Source of the DNA: Coccinella septempunctata
Lineage: Eukaryota > Arthropoda > Insecta > Coleoptera > Coccinellidae
Direction of reading: 5' to 3'
Length of the DNA: 64,000 nucleotides
NCBI RefSeq assembly: GCF_907165205.1
Contig: NC_058189.1
Span: forward strand, 31,770,270-31,834,269
In this document: positions 44,457-55,269 of the stretch, piece by piece
How the letters are laid out: every line of letters begins with the position of its first letter
How positions within the stretch are numbered: the first letter of the stretch is position 1
Made by a program: the position numbers and the translations under genes
The notes under the pieces: model-generated
The model's database searches: none
What the model was told of the DNA's origin: nothing
The model's input: only the letters and a program-made list of their open reading frames with translations

Positions 44457-44829
44457 TATTTACATGAGGTTTTCATTAAAATTTAATTCAATCAGTTCGT
44501 CACCTCGGAAAGACAAATTGTTTTATTCGTCAGAAGTAAAAAAAATTTTTCATTGAAGAACAAATATTCATTCATTTTATTAACTTTTGGAGGTGCTGCC
44601 ATCTGTTCTACGAAAGTGGAGGCTATTGTAGTATCCGTAGCTCTTACTTATCGTTCAAGTGTTCTGACAACACCCCACATTCTGGTAGTCTATTTCCCTT
44701 TACGCCTTATACGGATGGCGGAAAAGTTCTGTGGTATAAACTCCTCTTAAGAAAGGGAACTGAGTTACCGTAGATGTCTCACTCACTCTGAAACTTGTAT
44801 AGTGCTCTCGCGCTAATATTCTCGACTGA

Positions 44830-46400
44830 ATAATATCATGTTTAATGAATATTTAGTCACTATTATTTGTCTGACTGATGAAATGATTTTATTATAGTTA
44901 AGTTACCTTAATAACGTATTTCCAAATCAGATATGTTGAAATAATACAAGTTTATTTATTTTTTGTGAATCTTCAAATCGTCTTACAAGAGTTTAGTTGC
45001 ATGTAAAGTGTCCTTAAATTATTACTTCAGAATAATTTTTTACAAAACATATATGAAAATCAGCCATGTAAATTCAAGATAAGAAACACTTATTTTTAGT
45101 TACTTTTTCCACCTAGTGCCTACAAGGTGTCACTAGGCAAGCTCCATAAGTTCGTAGGTATTCGAAGGACATGAGACTCTACTGAGATCTCAAAGTTTCA
45201 TCTGTGTGAAAATAAGTTATCTCTAATCCGTGATACATCTGTCGCCAGCTCTCATCTCTTCGTCGCTCCATACACGTTCCGACTTATTCACATCAACTGT
45301 TAAATTTTCATACGACATGCCATCCTGCCACAGCTGTTCGAAGCCCGTTTCTAAAGCTGATGAATCGATTCATTGTTCTGCCTATTCGTGTACGTTCCAC
45401 CTGGTATGAGGAAGTATGTACTACCCGGACTAGGCCGGAATATGCTACTTTTTCAAAGAAAAAGTGTCCGGAAAGTGGGTACATCCCGGACGGTTGCCTA
45501 AGGAAGTTATTCTACTGATTAAAATGCTTGCTATAGCCTATTCAATATGGATATCTTAGATCTGGGTTAATCAAAATTTTTTTGAGGGTTGATACAAATT
45601 TCTTGCAGTGTAGTTTGTATTTGTAATGAAAGTACTCCAAATATGCATGATAATCACTCCATATTTAGAAGGAAAAGCATAACTGTAAAATGATATAGAA
45701 ATCCTTGTACGGAAATGAATAGCTTATATGCCATTTAATATTCGGCCAAATTCCCGAAACGTGGCAGGTTATTTATTTTTTATATTAATGGTTCACAATT
45801 ATTCAGGTTTCCACAATGTTGTATCACAAAATATTTAAAGGGCAGACAGGCATAAATGTGACACTAGATCGATACTCTTTGTTGATTTCCCCCGAATATC
45901 GAGATCGCTGTTTTTTCCGGAATATTTTTGAATCCATAAATAATTTATATTTATTCGGAACTCGTGTATCTGCATGGAAACGATGCACAAAGAAATGAGA
46001 CTGGTCTGGTCAATAGGTGAACAGAAAAATAAATAAATGAATTTGATTTACTTTTCCATCAGCATGTGGAATAGTATACATATAATAAATTCAACAACAC
46101 ATTGTTTAGCTTATATTTTTTTACTGGAGCAAACGATTCCGGCTCAACTCAAACTTGGTATCTCTAAATAAGTTTTTCAGAATATAATTATCGAAAGTGA
46201 ATTGTATCATTTCATTTTCCTGTCTTCGTTTTTTTCTCGAATCTAATTGTTCCAGAAGAGTCTCCTGATAAAAATTCCTTCCTTGGTGTAAGATTTAGAG
46301 ATTATGGATTGAAATCCTATGGGTGGTACCCTTAGGCCCGATTTCACAATCGAAGGTTAGCTTTTGGTTAAGAAAATACAGGTTAGGCGTTTTACAGTCA
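44830..46400. other. No gene seen
   Basis: Unique AT-rich sequence; no recognisable coding, RNA or terminal repeat. Confidence 0.5.
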
Positions 46401-46407
46401 TACACAA

Positions 46408-46504
46408 AATATCTCCACGACCATAATTTGGATACCATCTCATGTGGGTATTGAAGGAAATGACGCTGCAGACAAAACCGCGAAACAGGCACGATCCTCT
46501 GACC
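46408..46504 (+). pseudogene. RNase H fragment of a non-LTR element, C-terminal part
   Basis: Encodes TTIIWIPSHVGIEGNDAADK then TAKQARS, the last catalytic block of the RNase H carried by I/Jockey-group elements. It stops abruptly at CAGTGGCGGCTCGTGG (46505-46520), a sequence like a hAT terminus. Confidence 0.62.
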
Positions 46505-46769
46505 CAGTGGCGGCTCGTGGTCATTTGAACCAAGGAGGCTAACATTCTGATGAGTAATGAATTCGAGTATTAGCAGTCAATCAATTATATTTTTCCAATA
46601 TAATAAAAAGTTATATATTGTTATATTTTTTCTAAAATTAATGTTCATCGGAAATGGTTTCCAGAATAAATTTTGTCGTCCACCGAGAACAAATCTTCCA
46701 GTGTGGAGATTTAGGCAGAAATAATCTAATAGGCTCCGATGTATAATTTCTTCAAGTATTTCAAGATAC

Positions 46770-46975
46770 CTACTCCTGAACGCATACGTGAACAGCCAGT
46801 GTCTCGTACTGTAAAATAGAAGGTTTACTTCCCAAAGCTTTAGAGATCCTCAGTTTAGGTCCATATACGCCTATGCCGGTGCCCCTTTCTGATTTTGATC
46901 CATAAGTAAACCACGTGGATGACTTTCTGTCCAAACGATTTAAGAAAATTATTACAAATACTGTAATAGCCATTT
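46770..46975 (-). pseudogene. RNase H fragment, N-terminal part, opposite strand
   Basis: Minus strand encodes WFTYGSKSERGTGIGVYGP and LGSKPSILQYETLAVHVC. The first catalytic Asp (family DGS) is Tyr, the Glu of the second block is kept (YETLA). Together with 46408-46504 this suggests one RNase H domain split and inverted. Confidence 0.6.
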
Positions 46976-47245
46976 ATGAAACAAGTACATAAATTAGGTC
47001 TTTATGGACGAGACAATAATTTGGGCAAGTCCATGAAGCCTAATTATGTACGAGTTGCATACAAAGCTTTATGTTCGACTGCAATGCAGAAATTGTATTT
47101 TCCAAAATGGCTTATTACTGAAAAACATTAAGTGTGCTTTTGATTTTCCTACCTAAGTAACCAGCGACCTTAGCAACCTCAGTAAACACAGTTGTACAGT
47201 TGTTACTTCCTTAATTCTGCGACAAACGTCATAATAATCCAAAAA

Positions 47246-47450
47246 ATGGATAGTGCTTGAGAAGAAAACGTAGAAAATTTAGCCGTAAGCGACAAAGAAT
47301 CTTTCTTACCCACTAAATCTAAAAGTGCTTATGAAAATATGTATGCGGCCTATAACAAGTGTTGTAAAACGAAGGAAATTGTAAAATCAACAGAAGACAG
47401 TATTCTGGCTTATTCAATAGTGAATTGAAAGCTCACAAAGTTTCTTCGCT
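47246..47450 (+). pseudogene. Remnant resembling tyrosine-recombinase N-terminal domain
   Basis: From ATG 47246 with a stop at codon 5: ENVENLAVSDKESFLPTKSK then SAYENMYAAYNKCCKTKEI and STEDSILAY; the next frame continues FNSELKAHKVSSLWTT. The pattern of a Pro-Lys-Ser-Lys start, a Tyr-rich helix and a Ser-Ser-Leu-Trp block resembles the SAM-like domain of Crypton-type or host recombinase-like proteins of insects. From memory only. Confidence 0.35.
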
Positions 47451-47469
47451 ATGGACTACATAGATGAAT

Positions 47470-48840
47470 CAGAAAGTACTAAAATAAGTGTTGTCACCAG
47501 AATATTGGGCCAGGAAGTAGTTGATCAAGTGTATTGCAGATCGAAAACTGTGCTTCCACATCGAGCTCGACTTCCTCAGGCATGCATTTTTATGATAACA
47601 AAGAATGTGTTTTTAATATTCACTACCACACTAATGCTTAGAATAGTTATCAATTCTTCTTCCTTGAATAAAGTATTATTCGCATCTAGTATATTTACTT
47701 GACAGAATGATAGTGACAGTTGAGTCCAATAAAGTGGTGTCCAATAAAGTAGTCAATTATGGACACTAAACGAATTCATAAATGAAGTGTTTATGATGCA
47801 GTCGAACATAAAAATGTTTATAAGCCCCTGTTCATCATCTCTGCTGACAGCGTTTTTTGAGCTTTCAATCAATGTGAAAGATATTAATTATTGTTGATGA
47901 ATTGGGAAGTTGGGAAAAAATATAACTTGTGATTTTTTCTATTCTGCAGAATGTACTGACTACCAAATAACGGAAATTGCTGAGTCTGCCGGTCAGTGCA
48001 AGAACTCTGATTTAGCTGATAACGATGACTATGGAGAGTAGAGAGAAGGAGAACGATCGACGTACTAAAAATGTGTCCCCGAAAACGGGAAACGTAGGAT
48101 AGGTGTCGCTGCGATTGCAGCGGGTATCGATAAGGGGTGGGGATGCAAGCAAGCGTCAATTTGAAATGAACAGCCTTCATTTGATTTTAGGTTATGTGTC
48201 ATCGTGGTTTTTCTGATGATTTTTCAAATATGTACCTTTCTTCAAATCTATATCAAATATGAGTTCTCTGAATTATATGCAATAAAATACAAGTCGAAAT
48301 CAATGGATTTCAAAAGAAATCACTGATCAAAAAAATTATACAGATTATACAGATCCAGGATTCAATAAGAACACTAAAGACATTCATACAGAAAAACTGA
48401 AAATGTTGGAGATAAAATTATTTCTCGGAAAAGGAAAATGAATCCAACATTGGAACGTAATATTCGAAAGAAATAACGATTCAAGGGCAAATAATATTTC
48501 ATTCAGAGCGGAAAAAGAAAAGCAGGATTGCCACTGCCATTATAAGTGCAACGAAAAAATATTTTGAGGAGGTTCCTGGAACTAAACCCGCAACGATTGA
48601 GATGGTCATTTATCTCGAAACATATGACTTGTACCCCAAAAAAGCGATGCTGTAGTTCTAATACTACGAAGAAACGTTACATATATCTATAAATTGACAC
48701 CAGATCAAAAACCCATCAAGTTTGCCAAAAGTTTTTTTTGTCAACTCTGAATATATCATACAAAATGGTAAGAACTGTGATCGAGAAGACAAAAGAAAGT
48801 AGTACCACCGAAGCCGATAAGCGCGGCAAAAAAGTCCATT
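47470..48840. other. No gene seen
   Basis: Frames at 47451-47702 and 47884-48180 show no known motif. AT-rich, otherwise unremarkable. Confidence 0.45.
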
Positions 48841-48847
48841 CCACAAA

Positions 48848-48970
48848 AAGAGTGAACAAGTGAAAAATTTCATAAGAGATCATATAAAATATATTCCAAA
48901 AATTTCTTCGCATTATTGTAGAAGTAGGTGGATACTACTAAGAGAAAGTACATATATGGGGTTTATCTGA
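48848..48970 (+). pseudogene. Short fragment of a transposon-associated protein
   Basis: Forty codons: KSEQVKNFIRDHIKYIPKIS then SHYCRSRW. The H-Y-C-R block preceded by a charged helix recalls a protein family repeated in insect genomes. Too short for a firm call. Confidence 0.3.
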
Positions 48971-48974
48971 AACA

Positions 48975-49485
48975 GATTATATAATGATAAGAAACTTTAC
49001 TAACTTTACTAACTTTACCTACTTGGAGTAGGTAGCCAGTGAAAAGGAGAGCTTTTACAAATAGAGAGCAAATGTATACATTCATTCATTCATTTCTGAA
49101 TCTCGTCACCGAGAATAAATCTATCTAAAAAGACTAAAAAACCGGTATATCGGTGCGATCAAATTTATAATTTCTTAGGGCTACATGCGACCGTGTGCCC
49201 CCCTGTGACTGAAGAGATCCAACCGTGACCTACAGATCTGAATGAGCATCATAAAAGGAAGGATAACTAGAGAACAGTTTGGAACGGATGTAGCCCCATT
49301 GAACTCTCAAAAGTCCTAAAATGTCTTTCAGAGATCACTGCGTAGCCTTTTAATCAATATTCACCGAGTTTTTGGCTATCGGCACATCGACAGTACAATG
49401 AGAAAGTGCAAAAACGAATAACTCTATCGTCCGGTGTTACAATCAATGGTTAAAGATTCCGGTTAGGTTACCACCAATCGATAGT
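48975..49485. other. No gene seen
   Basis: Nothing recognisable beyond a few ATTC and ACTT simple repeats near 49005-49095. Confidence 0.45.
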
Positions 49486-49489
49486 TAAC

Positions 49490-49785
49490 AAGGCAAACTT
49501 GCTCATTTACAAACGATTCATTTCGCTACATATCCAATTTGATCCTTCTTCTGGCTGCAATAAAAATTCAACATATAAGGAAATCAGATTATTGAATACA
49601 GGGGTAGACTCACCAAGACAAATCAAAGCTACAATCACATGATTGATGAAAGAGAGATAGTAGCTTTGATTTGTCTCGGTTTTCCTTATATGTTGAATTT
49701 TTATTGCAGCCTGAAGAAGGATCAAATTGGATCCGAAACTGTAGCGAAATAAATCGTTTGTAAATCAGCTTGTTCGCCATATCCG
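49490..49785. mobile_element. Foldback MITE with a ribozyme-like motif in each arm
   Basis: Arms of about 95-110 bases (49495-49590, 49676-49785) share TTTACAAACGAT, CCAATTTGATCCTTCTTC and GCAATAAAAATTCAACATAT. A second inverted pair in the centre (GACAAATCAAAGCTAC and its inverse) makes a near-complete hairpin. Confidence 0.7.
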
Positions 49786-49824
49786 AAATCTACGTCCAAT
49801 TCTCTGTCAAAGGCAATCTTTTAT

Positions 49825-49920
49825 TATATAAATATAATTAAATATAATTATATAATATTATATAAATATAATTAATAATAATATATTAACTTTTACTTTG
49901 AGTTCAACAATAATATTATT
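49825..49920. repeat. AT microsatellite
   Basis: Runs of ATATAATTA and ATAATATT at the 5' junction of the following retroelement. Confidence 0.7.
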
Positions 49921-49922
49921 AT

Positions 49923-51401
49923 GAAGGGTTCCGTAACCCTCGGTTCGATTACAGGGGCATATCGTTGCTTAATGTGGCCGGTAAAATTCTCTCGAAGATT
50001 ATGGCTAATCGTCTGGTTCCACTCTTAGAGAGGCTTTTACCTGAATCCCAGTGCGGCTTTCGACCAAATCGAGGTACGGTGGACCTAATTTTTACACTGC
50101 GACAGCTACAAGAAAAGGCCCGTGAACAACAATCAAGGATTTATACAGCCTTCATCGATTTAAACAAGGCATTCGACTCGGTGAATCGGAGAGCTCTCTG
50201 GAAAATCATGGCACGTCTAGGAGTACCCGAAAAATTCCTAGCAGTGTGTAAAAGCCTTCATACCAACAACACCGCTAGAATACAGCATAATGGCTCTACA
50301 ACCGACCATTTCTCAACCAACTCTGGAATAAAACAAGGCTGCGTATTAGCGCCTTTACTGTTCAATATTTTCGCCATAGCTGTATCGATAATTGCTGACA
50401 TGAGCATGCCCGTAAGAGGTGTTGGGATAAGATTCAGATTTGATGGAGGCCTGTTTAACCTGAAGCGCCTCAGAGCAAAAACCCGTACCAAGTTTATCAC
50501 GGAACTTCAATATGCAGACGACTGTTCACTCATCGCTAGCAGCTCAGAGGATCTACAGATAATGATGGACACCTATAAACATATATACGAAGCTTTAGGC
50601 CTTAGACTCAATATTGACAAGACCAAAATCCTGGTAAGTCCGCCAGAAAGCCTTCAAACAGATATCAGCCTGGACAATGAAACTCTAGAACAGGTCGAGC
50701 AGTTCAAATACTTGGGAAGCTTCATAAATACTAGGGCTAACCTTGACACGGAAATACACAACCGTATCAATTCGGCATCACGGGCATTCTGGAAGCTGAA
50801 GGACAGAGTGTTCCAGAATCACGACCTCAATCTGAAGACCAAGACAGCTGTTTACAGAGCAGTGGTCCTCCCAACGCTTCTTTACGGAAGCGAAAGCTGG
50901 ACTCCCTACAGGCGACATATTAAACAGCTTGAACAGACGCAGCAACGTCATCTAAGACAGATAATGCACATCAGATGGTTCCACAAAGTTTCGAATGCAG
51001 AAGTCTTGCAGCGCGCGAGTTGTACAACAATTGAGACTCAAGTAACGAGGGCCCGACTCAGATGGAGCGGCCACATTCTGAGGATGCAAGACACAAGACT
51101 CCCCAAAATAGCTCTATACGGCGAACTCACTGAGGGAGCCCGGAAACCAGGAGGACAGTATAAGCGGTTTAAGGATACACTACATCAATCCCTAAAATCA
51201 GTTAATGCTAATCATAACTGGGAACAACTTGCGTTAGACAGGTCACAGTGGAGGTCTTTGGTCCACAGTTATAATGGAGAATCGAGAAGGATACAGCGGC
51301 GGCCAGATCTGGTTGGAGACTATCCATGCCCTGAGTGTGGAAGGATCTGCAGGTCACGGTTGGGTCTCTTTAGTCACAGGAGGGCACACAGTCGCAACTA
51401 G
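49923..51401 (+). CDS. Non-LTR reverse transcriptase with C-terminal C2H2 finger, 5'-truncated, frame intact
   Basis: Open from the truncation at about 49923 to the stop at 51401 (about 492 codons). It starts inside the RT fingers (DYRGISLLNVAGKILSKIM), then ESQCGFRPNRGTVDLIF, FIDLNKAFDSVNR, GIKQGCVLAPLLFNIF, ELQYADDCSLIAS (catalytic YADD kept), EQFKYLGSFIN, LYGSESWTPYRRHIKQLE, and a C-terminal zinc finger CPECGRICRSRLGLFSHRRA. The upstream part (endonuclease, RT start) is missing; truncation from the 5' end is normal for target-primed reverse transcription. No lesions in nearly 500 codons point to a recent insertion. The exact clade is uncertain. Confidence 0.88.
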   Translation, partial: EGFRNPRFDYRGISLLNVAGKILSKIMANRLVPLLERLLPESQCGFRPNRGTVDLIFTLRQLQEKAREQQSRIYTAFIDLNKAFDSVNRRALWKIMARLGVPEKFLAVCKSLHTNNTARIQHNGSTTDHFSTNSGIKQGCVLAPLLFNIFAIAVSIIADMSMPVRGVGIRFRFDGGLFNLKRLRAKTRTKFITELQYADDCSLIASSSEDLQIMMDTYKHIYEALGLRLNIDKTKILVSPPESLQTDISLDNETLEQVEQFKYLGSFINTRANLDTEIHNRINSASRAFWKLKDRVFQNHDLNLKTKTAVYRAVVLPTLLYGSESWTPYRRHIKQLEQTQQRHLRQIMHIRWFHKVSNAEVLQRASCTTIETQVTRARLRWSGHILRMQDTRLPKIALYGELTEGARKPGGQYKRFKDTLHQSLKSVNANHNWEQLALDRSQWRSLVHSYNGESRRIQRRPDLVGDYPCPECGRICRSRLGLFSHRRAHSRN

Positions 51402-51525
51402 CACTAAGAAGTTACAAGTCTTTTCGAATTTTTTTTTTTTTTTTTTTTTTTTTCTGTCCTTCTTCTTTTTGTAGATTTATTCCCGGTAACGGGATACAGC
51501 AATGATGAATGATGATGGTTATAAT
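51402..51525 (+). repeat. 3' UTR and tail of the zinc-finger RT element
   Basis: A run of about 25 T at 51428-51452, then TTCTTCTTTTTGTAG, CCCGGTAACGGGAT hairpin and a GATGAATGATGATGG tail. Confidence 0.6.
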
Positions 51526-51925
51526 GTTGGTAGAAATAACTGAATGATTTGATCTAAAAGTAGGTTATTTGATTGAAAGATATGACATTTGTCTGAATTC
51601 GTTAAAATAAACAGAACATAGTTCAATCAGAAAATTACAGAAATTCAAAATAAGATCGATTCCTTCAGATACTAGTTCAAATTTTGCCATTCGATGAATA
51701 TCTTGTGAGTACCTAATATTTTTGTACACTTAGCAAAAAACATAAATATTCTTACAATTGAGCAATTTGGAACTTTTTTATTAAACCTTCCTGTTGGATG
51801 AGCGATCAAATGCTCTTTTTCTTCAAAAATGCTAGAGAACGAGCTGGAAAAGCATCTTTTCGATAGTATGAATCCTTTAAAAAATTCATAATTGTCGTAG
51901 ACTTCGAAACAATTCAGTCTATCAC
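51526..51925. other. No gene seen
   Basis: Unique AT-rich sequence. Confidence 0.45.
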
Positions 51926-51929
51926 ATAT

Positions 51930-52330
51930 AACTTCAGGTTGTCGACTACATTTTGGCCAGTGTAAACACGCTTGACAATGAGATGGCGCTGAAAACGTAC
52001 TATCAATACAGAAATAATTTTTAATAACAGTTTTCTGTTTTTTTTATTGAGGGGCGCGAAATTCGAATTCTATTCCTTGTATTAAATTTCAATATCGACT
52101 TTGTTACTATCAGAAAACAAACATCCTGAGCGACAAAACAAAAAAAAGGTTTTGTTTTTTGATCAGGATGTTAGTTGTAATCTAAAAATTCTTGGAATCA
52201 ATTGATATCAATGATAAACACTGTTGGATTTGCTATATTTTTATTTGCAATTTATAAGAAATTTACAAAAATTTAAATTATGGGCAATAAATGAAGCTTT
52301 GACTAGGACACTAAAGTTTATGGTGATCTG
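51930..52330 (-). repeat. Dispersed repeat D, copy 2
   Basis: Inverse of 933-1500 without the MITE. It has its own small insertion near 52125-52165 (AAAACAAAAAAAAGG next to its near inverse). Confidence 0.62.
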
Positions 52331-52384
52331 CTATACGTCGAAGGTATTATTTAATTAATATAATAATTATTTAATTATAAATAA

Positions 52385-52625
52385 TATAATTCTGAAACCC
52401 TGTCTCGTTTTTAATAACTTTCGGCATTTTCGTAATAAAAATTTATATTAGTTGTGGTAACGGCGTTATGTCATTAACGACATTTCATGAGTGTCAACCT
52501 TACTCCTTTCTTGTTACAAAAACTTGTGAAAATTATTTCATATGCGCCGTTGTCGCAATTAATATCAATTTTTATTACGATAATGCCGAAAGTCATTGAA
52601 AAAAGACACCGGGTTTCAGGAAGTG
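52385..52625. repeat. Inverted repeat shared with 9480-9670
   Basis: CTGAAACCCTGTCTCG...ACTTTCGGCATTTTCGTAAT and its inverse ATTACGATAATGCCGAAAGT...CACCGGGTTTCAG form two arms around CATTTCATGAGTGTCAAC. Parts recur in the 8534-9713 element. Confidence 0.6.
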
Positions 52626-52730
52626 CTATTTAGAATTCAGGTTCGCTCATTCAAATAGTTATACCCTGATATTCTAAAATCCACAATACGTCAGACGGTA
52701 GCGAATATATAATGTAAGAGAATTTATATA

Positions 52731-53600
52731 GGCTGACCAAAATATCCCCAGTTCAATGACGGACGGACCTGGGGAATGTGTATATGTATTTTTATATATG
52801 CAGAGCGAATCATCTTTGAATCGTAAAAATATTTCAACAGTAGATTCTAGAGGTCAAAAGAAACACTTTTTTTCTGTACCATTTTTTCCGATTTAGCCCT
52901 GATAAAAAGATATAGCCATTTTATGTTTTCATTATGAGCTGTGCCACCCCTGCAAAAGCAAAATTACCTTCAGAATAACTAAATGAATCTGTGTGACACT
53001 ACACTCCTGCGGAACCTTCAAAAAGAGTTGCATTCGGTCAAAGTACCCACTTTTTCGAATTTCACAAATATTTTTATTTTTGAACGTCAAATTACTCGAC
53101 AACTATTTTCCGAAATTCATTTTCATCTTTTAAACCGAGCCGATTCGAAAAGAATGGTAAAGGAAAAAGTTTTTCTTTGGACCTAGAGAATCTACTGTAA
53201 AATATTTGATACGAGTCTAGGACTCAACCTGTATATGCTTCCAGCTACTCAGTTTCCTACAACTATTGAAAATAGAGAAACAATGAGAGTTTATCACAAC
53301 GCAAAAACGAAAATTTAATAATATTAATCTAATGGTGCATTACACTGTGGAATGAGAAGAGGGCTTCAGGCGTTGCTAGCCTTTCTCCAAATGCAATCTG
53401 AATTGACCCAAAAATTCTTTTGAAAGATCTTCCGTAAATTTGCACTTTCTTTTTTTATTATCCATCTCAAATAATCTTGAGAAAAATACTGAATTAAATT
53501 CAAGATTTTGACGGACATTTTGACGGACGTTTTCCAATGACGGACTTCTTGGACGATTGACGTACTGTCCGTCACAATGACGGACGTCTGGTCACCCTAA
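52731..53600. mobile_element. hAT-like non-autonomous element with 8-bp target duplication
   Basis: TTTATATA at 52723-52730 and 53601-53608. Ends GGCTGACCA and, inverted, TTAGGGTGACCA, which are similar but imperfect. CAATGACGGACGG-type blocks occur near both ends (52756-52770 and 53515-53590). The flanks join into sequence matching 9230-9480 inverted, i.e. the empty site. The frame at 53366-53575 has no known motif. Confidence 0.55.
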
Positions 53601-53642
53601 TTTATATAATGTATCATCTGAATCGAAACGACTTAATTTCAG

Positions 53643-53753
53643 CTGAATATTTCCACCATCAGAAAGATTGTGAATGAAGAGGATGACAAAGAATTTCCTT
53701 CTATTGGGAGACCCAAAAAAGTGGTGGCATTTGAAAATTTTATGTTCGAGTGA
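53643..53753 (+). pseudogene. Transposase-like exon remnant, copy 2
   Basis: After AATTTCAG the frame LNISTIRKIVNEEDDKEFPS then IGRPKKVVAFENF ends at TGA. Same exon as 9268-9378. No further exons. Confidence 0.38.
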
Positions 53754-53814
53754 ATTAATGCGAAAAGTTTACTACAGAATTTTCGATTAATGTCATCGTA
53801 AAATAAGTTCCCGA

Positions 53815-53890
53815 AAATTCATTCTTCTATTTTTCATTTGACATTTGAAATGTCTTAAGGTACCAATAAATACCTAATATAATTATTATT
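53815..53890 (+). repeat. CR1-like 3' tail fragment
   Basis: TCATTTGACATTTGAAATGT, CTTAAGGTACCAATAAATAC, then ATTATTAT; matches 9136-9200 inverted. Confidence 0.4.
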
Positions 53891-53899
53891 ATATCAATG

Positions 53900-54260
53900 T
53901 GAATGGAGTATACTTAATATTTCGTAAAGAAAAATGGAAACTAAAAATGTGACCATTAGATATGAGAATAATGTTAATAGGGAACTCAGAGAAACAGACG
54001 ATATTGCTAATTTTATTTTCATTTAAAATTTCGGCAAAATCCAACTATAACAAACTTTTTAAAACTATAAAACACCTTAGGCTGCTATGTAAAGTTTAGT
54101 TGTCAATTCCAAACATTATCGTTCTTCTTGCGTAAAGTTGCACAATAAATTCGAATAGCTTGCAAGAAGTACATTTGGAAGTGAAGTTTTTTGTTGGTTT
54201 TGTTTCTCTTTTTCCAATGATTCAGAAAATGAACAGAATAGAAAGGACATCAGGAAATAT
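53900..54260. other. No gene seen
   Basis: AT-rich; nothing recognisable. Confidence 0.4.
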
Positions 54261-54263
54261 TGT

Positions 54264-54775
54264 GTGGTCAAAAGTGGGATATTCGGATCTTTAAGAATTC
54301 ACTATTTTATTGAAAAACAATGGGAGTTGAACGACAGAATAACTCAATGGAGAAACACTTTCGGACTTACTCAGACAAAGAAATTCGTGATTATTTTAAC
54401 GACCTACACCAAAAAATTGCTATTGCTGTCACGAGCTGAACTTCAGGTGATGGTGGGATTGTTGACAGGGCACTATCCCGTCGGTATAAATATAATTTTT
54501 ACCGTATGAGAGAGTCAGCAGATCAGAAGCACATGGTATGAAAGGTATAGAGCTGGATGGCCTAAGAACCATTCATATGGGAAAACCGGACCTCGATACT
54601 CACGAGGTAACGGCCAAGGCCCCTTAGGATGTTGTCGGTTTTATCAACACTATTGACGACCTCCTTGGGTTCCTATGAATGAGTAGGTAAGAGAACAAAA
54701 TATCTACATGGTCGTGGTTCCCGAAAGACTAATTGAGCCACAATGACCCCGGTTCAAATAATACTAATAATAATG
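54264..54775 (+). pseudogene. C-terminal tail of an I/Jockey-group ORF2 and its 3' UTR
   Basis: The frame at 54264-54509 encodes TQTKKFVIILTTYTKKLLLL and SRAELQVMVGLLTGHYPV, the post-RNase H block of non-LTR elements (family: LSR..L..L.G.LTGH...). Its reading then changes frame (YRM follows in another frame). A 3' UTR rich in direct GC blocks ends in AATAATACTAATAATAATG at 54755-54774; TAA-type tails are typical of I-group elements. Confidence 0.58.
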
Positions 54776-54816
54776 ACTCGGTTGTATTCTCGTCCATGCT
54801 ATGGTATGAAAGGGGT

Positions 54817-55251
54817 ATCGTAGGGAGTTAGACAAATCAAAAGCTTTTTATAACTTCGTCGACGTTTCGGAACCAATGGTTCCTTTCTCAAGACTGGAAA
54901 AAATTATTCTTTATTGAAGAAATGTATAAATACACACAAACACACAAAACAATCCTACAATCATTACCTCGTTATAATACGGCAAAAGATCTCAAAAGTT
55001 AAAAACAATAACATGGATTAGGACTGAATTATCAGATTTTTCGTAGTCAGGAATAAGATCATAATCCTAATCTACAGCACACGTAAACAAATTCATTAAT
55101 TGTCACGTCTCACATACGTTTATGTTTGTGACGTGTATTTATACATTTCTCCAATAAAGAATAATTTTTCCAGTCTTGAGAAAGGAACCATTGGTTCCGA
55201 AACGTCGACGAAGTTATAAAAAGCTTTTGATTTGTCCAACTCCCTACGATA
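54817..55251. mobile_element. Foldback element with GAAACGTCGACG arms
   Basis: 435 bp from TATCGTAGGGAGTT to the inverse AACTCCCTACGATA. Arms of about 120-130 bases (54817-54945, 55130-55251) share CAAATCAAAAGCTTTTTATA, ACTTCGTCGACGTTTCGG and CCAATGGTTCC. TAA microsatellite follows. The 86-aa frame across the right arm is not a gene. Confidence 0.7.
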
Positions 55252-55269
55252 CTAATAATAATAATTTAA

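Larger units (their letters stand above)
42884..44746 (+). mobile_element. TTAA-flanked MITE P2, copy 3, split by a Tc1 element
   Basis: GAGGGGTCTACACCG to GGTATAAACTCCTC, TTAA at 42880-42883 and 44747-44750. Without the Tc1 element it is about 370 bp. The 75 bases after it match those after P2 copy 2, so flank and MITEs were duplicated together. Confidence 0.62.

Noticed and set aside
47884..48180. 98-aa minus frame
   Set aside because: No recognisable motif, no repeat partner in the window and no start context; left as non-coding.
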